Shown here: positions 5,044 to 9,257 of the stretch, piece after piece | How the letters are laid out: each line of letters starts with the position of its first letter | Position numbering within the stretch: position 1 is the stretch's first letter | DNA from: Bacteroidales bacterium | Lineage (GTDB): Bacteria; Bacteroidota; Bacteroidia; Bacteroidales; Bacteroidaceae | Length of the DNA stretch: 9,257 nt | Assembly: GCA_004558535.1 (NCBI GenBank) | Contig: SFCP01000070.1 | Coordinates: forward strand, 1-9,257 | Direction: 5' to 3' | Notes under the pieces: generated by a model | Told to the model about the DNA's origin: nothing | Database searches by the model: none | Seen by the model: only the letters and a program-made list of their open reading frames with translations | Program-made: the position numbers and the translations under genes

Positions 5044-6927
5044 TTACCGTACCACTACCTTCTGACTGACAATCTGTCCGGTGCTGCTGCTGCGTGCCGT
5101 GACCACGTAGACGCCCTTTTCGAGGGATGTGTCGGCTCGCAGGGCACGTCCGCCAGCGGTGAAGACGCGCACATTCTCGACGGGAAGCGAGCTGTGCAAC
5201 TGCCCATGGCCATCGGTGTAGAAGCGTACCGTTTCGGTGGCACCGCCGGTGGCTGCATGGATGCCGGTCTCGGCACTGAACCGGCTGCTGCCGGCGTTGA
5301 GCACTTCATTCTGGCGCAGGTTGGAAGTGTCGTATTTGTGGACGAAAGCCACCACCTGGCAGTTGCTCCATACCCAGTCGCTGCCGATGTTGGCGGGTGC
5401 GTAGTCCATGCTGTAGGTATTGTCTTCGCCGAGCACGAGGCGGTCGCCGGTGGCCACGGTGCAGAAGTTGTGGCGGATGACACCGTTGTGACGGAAGCGT
5501 TCGCGCAAGTCAGCGGGTGCGTTTTCGTCGTCAAGTCCCATCTGCGGGTACTTATCGGCCGACAGGCTGTCCTCGATGAGGTACACCGAGAGGTAGAGAG
5601 GCACGCCCGAAGCGGCCATTTCGCTGTTGATGCGTCCCTCTACGTGGCAGCTCACCGTTCCACCCTCCTTGCCGACGGATATTTCCACCGAAGCCATGGC
5701 CGGACGCAGCGCAGCCTGCTTCAAGGCCTCTGCATAAGGCTCCACTTCGGCCACCTTGGCCGATATGACGGGTGCCTCCTGTCCTACGGGCACCAGACGG
5801 TCGTACATGACGGCGGGATTGTAGCTTCCGCCCTCGCCAAAGAGGAAGAGCAGCTGCCCGTCGACCGGCTTGGTGAAGACGTCGTCCTGGTAGCCGGAAT
5901 GGTGGGTCACGTAGATGATGTCCGAGAGTGTATGCTCCTCGATAGCCTTGTCGAGGTAGTAGATCATAAAGGGGCAGTTCACGCAGCGCTGGCTGGTAAA
6001 TTCCTCCACGAGGGGCACGCGGGTGAAGGCATCGTGGGTGACGTAGTGCCAGGTGGTGCCGGGGCGTACGGGCTGTGCCTCTGCGCCGTCCACTTCGGTC
6101 ACCGTCAGCTGCAGCCACTGGTTGGTGCCCACCTCTGCGCCGGTGCGCACCGGCATCGACACCACGCAACCCTCGTAGGGGCCGAGGGGATTGTCCAGTG
6201 TCACTTCGCGGGTCACCGGCTCCTCGTCGCCCTGTCCCTGCATGGCGAGCGTCAGGCTGTGGATGGTCGTGGGCGAACAGTTGTGGAGGGACACTTCACC
6301 GGCGAAGTATTTGGCCGGTTCCACCACGAGCGGCGCGTGGGCCGTCTGTGCCAATACGCAGCGCTGCAACAGGGGTGCTGCCTCGTCGTCGAGGATGGCA
6401 TAGATCATCAGCGTACCCCGGTCGGTGTAGTTCTTCCACCCTTCTTTCTTCAGGTTGATCCAGCAACCGCCATCCACAGACACGGGATCGTAGGCGCCCA
6501 GCGGATGGCCGGCAGCCAAGGTCTCGTAGACCTGCAGTCCCACGTAAATCGGTTCGTCGCCGATTTCTACGGGTTCTTCGAAGAGAATGTCGTTCCATCC
6601 TGCGGTGAAATCGCAGATGGTCTGCACGGCATTGTCGGGCGAACCCTTTGCGCTGAATACGAACGAGCGTTTCTGACGCGACTGGGCGTAGTCGTGGCTC
6701 AGGTAGCAGCGCACACCCTTGACCTTGTGCCCCTTCAGGCGCACCACAGCGGGATCGGCCGCGGGGTCCAGGCAGATGGCGCCGCACACATAGCCGTTTT
6801 CGCTCAGTCCCTGCCACTTGCGCAATTCCTCGGCGCAGTTTTCGGGCGCATATCCATAGCGTGGAAAATCCTGTGCAGCAAGACTCAGCGCGCACAGGCT
6901 TAATATTAAGGCGTATATTCTTTTCAT
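5044..6927 (-). CDS. Omp28-related secreted protein with T9SS C-terminal domain and CxxC motif
   Basis: The 627-residue protein starts with a signal peptide (MKRIYALILSLCALSLAAQ), with cleavage likely near residue 18-19. Residues about 45-180 form a beta-rich domain that includes a GWN motif (110-112). A thioredoxin-like section follows with VEEFTSQRCVNCP (307-319), matching the EEFT...CxNCP signature of Porphyromonas Omp28-type proteins; C315 and C318 form a CxxC pair that could act in disulfide chemistry or structure. The end (VENVRVFTAGGRALRADTS to KVVVR) is a type A T9SS sorting domain with the GVYVV strand, so the protein should cross the outer membrane and be attached or released there. 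It lies 67 bases downstream of a paralogue in the same direction, with an intercistronic hairpin between them. The antisense strand is open for a long stretch, but that is a codon-bias effect. Enzymatic role is unproven. Confidence 0.85.
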   Translation of the reverse strand: MKRIYALILSLCALSLAAQDFPRYGYAPENCAEELRKWQGLSENGYVCGAICLDPAADPAVVRLKGHKVKGVRCYLSHDYAQSRQKRSFVFSAKGSPDNAVQTICDFTAGWNDILFEEPVEIGDEPIYVGLQVYETLAAGHPLGAYDPVSVDGGCWINLKKEGWKNYTDRGTLMIYAILDDEAAPLLQRCVLAQTAHAPLVVEPAKYFAGEVSLHNCSPTTIHSLTLAMQGQGDEEPVTREVTLDNPLGPYEGCVVSMPVRTGAEVGTNQWLQLTVTEVDGAEAQPVRPGTTWHYVTHDAFTRVPLVEEFTSQRCVNCPFMIYYLDKAIEEHTLSDIIYVTHHSGYQDDVFTKPVDGQLLFLFGEGGSYNPAVMYDRLVPVGQEAPVISAKVAEVEPYAEALKQAALRPAMASVEISVGKEGGTVSCHVEGRINSEMAASGVPLYLSVYLIEDSLSADKYPQMGLDDENAPADLRERFRHNGVIRHNFCTVATGDRLVLGEDNTYSMDYAPANIGSDWVWSNCQVVAFVHKYDTSNLRQNEVLNAGSSRFSAETGIHAATGGATETVRFYTDGHGQLHSSLPVENVRVFTAGGRALRADTSLEKGVYVVTARSSSTGQIVSQKVVVR

Positions 6928-6949
6928 TTTTACATCGTCAAGCCATGGC

Positions 6950-6984
6950 GCACGGACATCCGCCCTTCGGACCGATGCCCGTGC
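6950..6984 (-). other. GC-rich intercistronic hairpin between the two Omp28-type genes
   Basis: Bases 6950-6960 (GCACGGACATC) pair with 6974-6984 (GATGCCCGTGC), 11 pairs with one G-T wobble on the minus strand, loop of 13. It starts 10 bases after the stop of the upstream gene (read on the minus strand) and ends 22 bases before the next ATG. No T-run follows, so it is not a classic terminator; mRNA protection, processing or partial attenuation are possible. An attenuating role would lower expression of the downstream protein and the kinase-Fic pair. Confidence 0.5.
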
Positions 6985-6994
6985 CCTTCGGTTA

Positions 6995-8935
6995 TTACTT
7001 TATCATCACTTTCAGGGCTTTGTCGCGGCTGCCGGCTTTCCGTACCAGGTAGACGCCGCCATCGGTGGGCACCTTGGTGACGCGTACGCCGGCCGGGGTG
7101 AAGATTTCGGCGCGTACACCGCCCAGCAGCACTTCGCCATCGCGTACCTCCAGGCTGCTGTCCGCATCGACACCGCGGATGCCTTCGGGCAGGCGCACGG
7201 GCATTTCATTGCTGTTGATGACCTGGCGGCTCATATTGTCGTTCTGTTCGCCGCGGTGCAGGAAAGCGATGACCGTGAGGTTGGCGGGATCGTAGTCACT
7301 GTACATACGGGCGTTGAAGTCCATGCTGTAGGTACCATCTTCGGCCGGAGAAATTTCCGTACCCCAAAGCGGCGTGAGCGGTTCGCGCACCACGTTGTAG
7401 TGGGTGTATTCAGCCGTAGGCGCCTCGCCCTCCTTGTCCTCCCAGAACTTCTGGCTGCTGCTCTCCACCTGGCTTTCCATCAGGTAGACGGTCATAAAGA
7501 GCGGTTCGTCCGCAGGCATCACGCCCGGTTCCACGGTACCGCTCACGTGGATGTTGATATTCTGCAGGGCATCGTCTGTAGCAGCGTCTATGTCGACCGA
7601 AGCGAAAGTGGGCTCGGCCAGCACGCCGTTGTACATCGAGGTGGCCATGCCGGGGTAGGGGATGCCGTAGAGGAAGGGCGTACCCTCGACCATCATCAGG
7701 TTGCACAGGTAGTCTGTGCGGTCGATGGTCATCGACGGGATGTAGACCTTCATCGAGTCATTGGCCACCAGGCCGAGCATCAGGTGGATTTCGTCGTCGT
7801 CGCCCGTCATGAACTGGTCATCCGTGTGCTGGCACACCAGGGTGTAGTCCTCGCGGAAGTTGGCGAAATCGGCCATGAAGTATTCATCGAAGTAGGTGGG
7901 CACCATGTAGCTGTTCTCGGAAACGAAGAACTCGATGAGGGGGCGACGCGTGTAGCGGTTGGCGGCTTCTTCGGGCACGGCCATCAGCGTCACGTCGTAG
8001 GCAAAGGGATTGGTCACGGCCTCATTGTTGACGGCTGTGATGCTCACGGTGCCTCGTCCGCTCGCCAGGTAGGAGATGGGCAGGGAAATCTTGCGCTCCG
8101 AGTTGAGGGCCACGGCCGAACTGAGCTTCACGGTCTGGCTCTTGGTCTGCTCGCCCACGGTGGTGGTCACCTCTACCTGCGTGATGGCGTTGGAGCCTCT
8201 GTTCTTGATGGTGAAGAGGCCCGTGCCGTCGGTGCCGAGCTTGCCCACGCTCTGGTAGCGCAGTGCACCGATGGAAGCCTTATTGTTCAGGCTGCCGTCC
8301 GTGTCGGTCACTTCGAGCAGGACGGCCACAGGTCCGAACTCGTTCCAATCCTCCCACACTTCGTTGCCCTCGGTGTCCTGCTCGCCCACGTAGAGGTAGC
8401 AGGCATTGGGCACATTCTTGGGGTAGAAGGTGGGGATGCAGCACTTGTTGGCCACAAGGTTCGTATAGTAGCCCACCACAAGGGTATCCACGTCGGGGAT
8501 GACGGTGGGCGTATCTACGGCCACGTTGTTCCATCCGTATTTGACCGTAGCGTTGGCGCTGACAAGGTCGTCGCCATTGAACGAGGTGCGGACGAAGGCT
8601 TGCACGTTACCGTTTACTTCGCGTGTGTCCCAACCCACGCGCAGGCCGGAAATCTGTGCGCCGATATAGGGGGCAAACATGTCGCGTGTCAGGACCATCG
8701 CCACACCGACGCGGCAGTCTACGCTCTGCGAAAGGCCGTCGCCGATGTAGATATACTCGTCGTAGGCGCAGTGTCCCACGTAGATCTTACCTCCGGTCAC
8801 ACCGGCCAATTGGGGTGCAGGCACTTTATCGGCCGCGGCATTGCTGAGGGCCTGCCATCCGGACTGGGCGGAAGCCGTCGTCCATACACACAGAGCCATC
8901 GTTAGCGTCAATAGGGAGTAGTAAATCTTTTTCAT
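6995..8935 (-). CDS. Omp28-like secreted protein with T9SS C-terminal domain, CxxC lost
   Basis: The 646-residue protein has a signal peptide (MKKIYYSLLTLTMALCVWTTASA, cut before Q24). It shares its plan with the neighbouring 627-residue protein: a beta-rich N-terminal domain with GWNN (134-137), a middle immunoglobulin-like part, a thioredoxin-like part beginning RRPLIEFF (330-337), and a shared late block (LFMTVYLMES, 479-488; GTYSMDF, 534-540; VIAFLHRGEQND, 555-566) that lines up with LYLSVYLIED, NTYSMDY and VVAFVHKYDT of the neighbour. Where the neighbour has EEFTSQRCVNCP, this one reads EFFVSENSYMVP (335-346), without cysteines, so it cannot do thiol chemistry there. The end (AEIFTPAGVRVTKVP...GGVYLVRKAG) is a T9SS type A sorting domain. 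The 37 bases before ATG are A-rich, with no clear -7/-33 boxes. It is probably a surface structural or binding paralogue arising by tandem duplication. Confidence 0.82.
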   Translation of the reverse strand: MKKIYYSLLTLTMALCVWTTASAQSGWQALSNAAADKVPAPQLAGVTGGKIYVGHCAYDEYIYIGDGLSQSVDCRVGVAMVLTRDMFAPYIGAQISGLRVGWDTREVNGNVQAFVRTSFNGDDLVSANATVKYGWNNVAVDTPTVIPDVDTLVVGYYTNLVANKCCIPTFYPKNVPNACYLYVGEQDTEGNEVWEDWNEFGPVAVLLEVTDTDGSLNNKASIGALRYQSVGKLGTDGTGLFTIKNRGSNAITQVEVTTTVGEQTKSQTVKLSSAVALNSERKISLPISYLASGRGTVSITAVNNEAVTNPFAYDVTLMAVPEEAANRYTRRPLIEFFVSENSYMVPTYFDEYFMADFANFREDYTLVCQHTDDQFMTGDDDEIHLMLGLVANDSMKVYIPSMTIDRTDYLCNLMMVEGTPFLYGIPYPGMATSMYNGVLAEPTFASVDIDAATDDALQNINIHVSGTVEPGVMPADEPLFMTVYLMESQVESSSQKFWEDKEGEAPTAEYTHYNVVREPLTPLWGTEISPAEDGTYSMDFNARMYSDYDPANLTVIAFLHRGEQNDNMSRQVINSNEMPVRLPEGIRGVDADSSLEVRDGEVLLGGVRAEIFTPAGVRVTKVPTDGGVYLVRKAGSRDKALKVMIK

Positions 8936-8972
8936 AGGCTATTTTTTGGGGGATTTATTAATTTTCTTCTTG

Positions 8973-9257
8973 GAATATCAGATGATCGAAGTAAGCAAGG
9001 GGAGCTGCTGGCCGCGCGAGGCAAAGAGAGCAGCGCGGCGCTGCTCCAGAGCAGCTATCAGTTCTTGCTTCTGTATCGAATATCAGATGATGGAAGTAAG
9101 CAGGGGGAGCTGCTGGCCGCGCGAGGCAAAGAGAGCGGCACGGCGCTGCTCCAGGGCAGCTATCAGTTCGTGCTTCTTTATCGAATATCAGATGATGGAA
9201 GTAAGTAGGGGGAGCTGCTGGCCGCGCGAAGCAAAGAGAGCGGCGCGTCGCTTCTCC
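8973..9257. repeat. Tandem 105-bp repeat array, at least 2.7 copies, running off the window
   Basis: Units start at 8973, 9078 and 9183 (GAATATCAGATGAT), exactly 105 bases apart; the third is cut by the window edge after 75 bases. Units 1 and 2 differ at 7 of 105 positions, units 2 and 3 at 5 of 75. The period is 35 codons. Unit 1 contains an odd 19-base palindrome (GAGCAGCGC-G-GCGCTGCTC), but it is broken in units 2 and 3, so it is not a conserved structure. On the minus strand each unit holds the same reading frame ending in TGA. The array lies 37 bases upstream of the ATG of the 646-residue protein. Its upstream extent is unknown. Confidence 0.92.
9188..9257 (-). CDS. Possible C-terminus of an upstream gene (partial), read from the third repeat unit
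   Basis: On the minus strand the frame entering from the right edge encodes EKRRAALFASRGQQLPLLTSII and ends at TGA (9188-9190). The two following units encode nearly the same peptide in the same frame after this stop: ELIAALEQRRAALFASRGQQ and then LPLLTSII, ending at TGA 9083-9085 and TGA 8978-8980. Nine of the twelve base differences between successive units are synonymous in this frame, which suggests the frame has been under protein-level selection. The start of the gene lies outside the window. Units 1 and 2 have no ATG on this strand, so they are probably duplicated gene ends and not full genes. The helix ELIAALEQRRAALFA looks amphipathic. I do not recognise the family; C-termini of type I restriction HsdS proteins have a faintly similar flavour, which I do not rely on. 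Confidence 0.4.
   Translation of the reverse strand, partial: EKRRAALFASRGQQLPLLTSII

Noticed and set aside
4915..6903. Plus-strand open frame of about 660 codons antisense to the 627-residue T9SS gene
   Set aside because: It mirrors a strongly coding GC-rich gene with signal peptide, CxxC and sorting domain. The antisense product is rich in His, Val, Gly and Ala in the pattern expected from reversed codons and shows no domain.
7256..8905. Plus-strand open frame of about 550 codons antisense to the 646-residue T9SS gene
   Set aside because: Same shadow effect; the minus-strand gene has a signal peptide and T9SS tail, the antisense product has neither.
9047..9065. Palindrome-based regulatory site or hairpin in the 105-bp array
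   Set aside because: The GC-rich palindrome is complete only in unit 1; units 2 and 3 break it with changes that are mostly synonymous in the minus-strand frame, so peptide coding explains the pattern better.

Overview
The window looks like chromosomal DNA of a Bacteroidales bacterium (Bacteroidota). Support comes from two secreted proteins with type IX secretion (T9SS) C-terminal tails, an Omp28-type thioredoxin-like protein, a DUF234-type ATPase, a kinase of the kind common in this order, and a promoter matching the Bacteroides -7 consensus TAnnTTTG. The genus cannot be fixed from the sequence; GC-rich T9SS genes would fit Prevotella/Porphyromonas-like relatives.

Layout, left to right. (1) 2-328, +: the C-terminus of a secreted carbohydrate-binding (Cthe_2159-like) protein, followed by a strong hairpin terminator. 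(2) 371-709, -: a decayed N-terminal fragment of a Bacteroidales serine/threonine kinase with two in-frame stops. (3) 772-847: a promoter and a perfect 26-bp palindrome, leading into (4) 857-2170, +: an AAA ATPase with a DUF234/nuclease-like C-terminus. (5) 2179-2388: five tandem 42-bp units, each able to form a small hairpin, between convergent genes. (6) 2399-4996, -: a two-gene operon of a transmembrane Ser/Thr kinase with MORN-like repeats and a class II Fic (AMP-transferase) protein 9 bp downstream. (7) 5044-8935, -: two tandem paralogous T9SS cargo proteins of Omp28 type; the downstream one keeps a CxxC motif, the upstream one has lost it. (8) 8973-9257: at least three 105-bp tandem units that, read on the minus strand, repeat a peptide ending in TGA, with mostly synonymous differences between copies.

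The minus-strand genes from 8935 to 2399 all point the same way with short gaps, so envelope proteins, kinase and Fic could share transcripts, although the kinase/Fic pair looks lower in GC by eye. The kinase probably has a cytoplasmic catalytic domain and an exported MORN segment. The Fic enzyme would AMPylate an unknown cytoplasmic target. A kinase paired with an autoinhibited AMP-transferase is the most suggestive system here: a possible membrane signalling or stress/defence module. That role is inference. The 105-bp and 42-bp repeat arrays are the least explained parts of the sequence.
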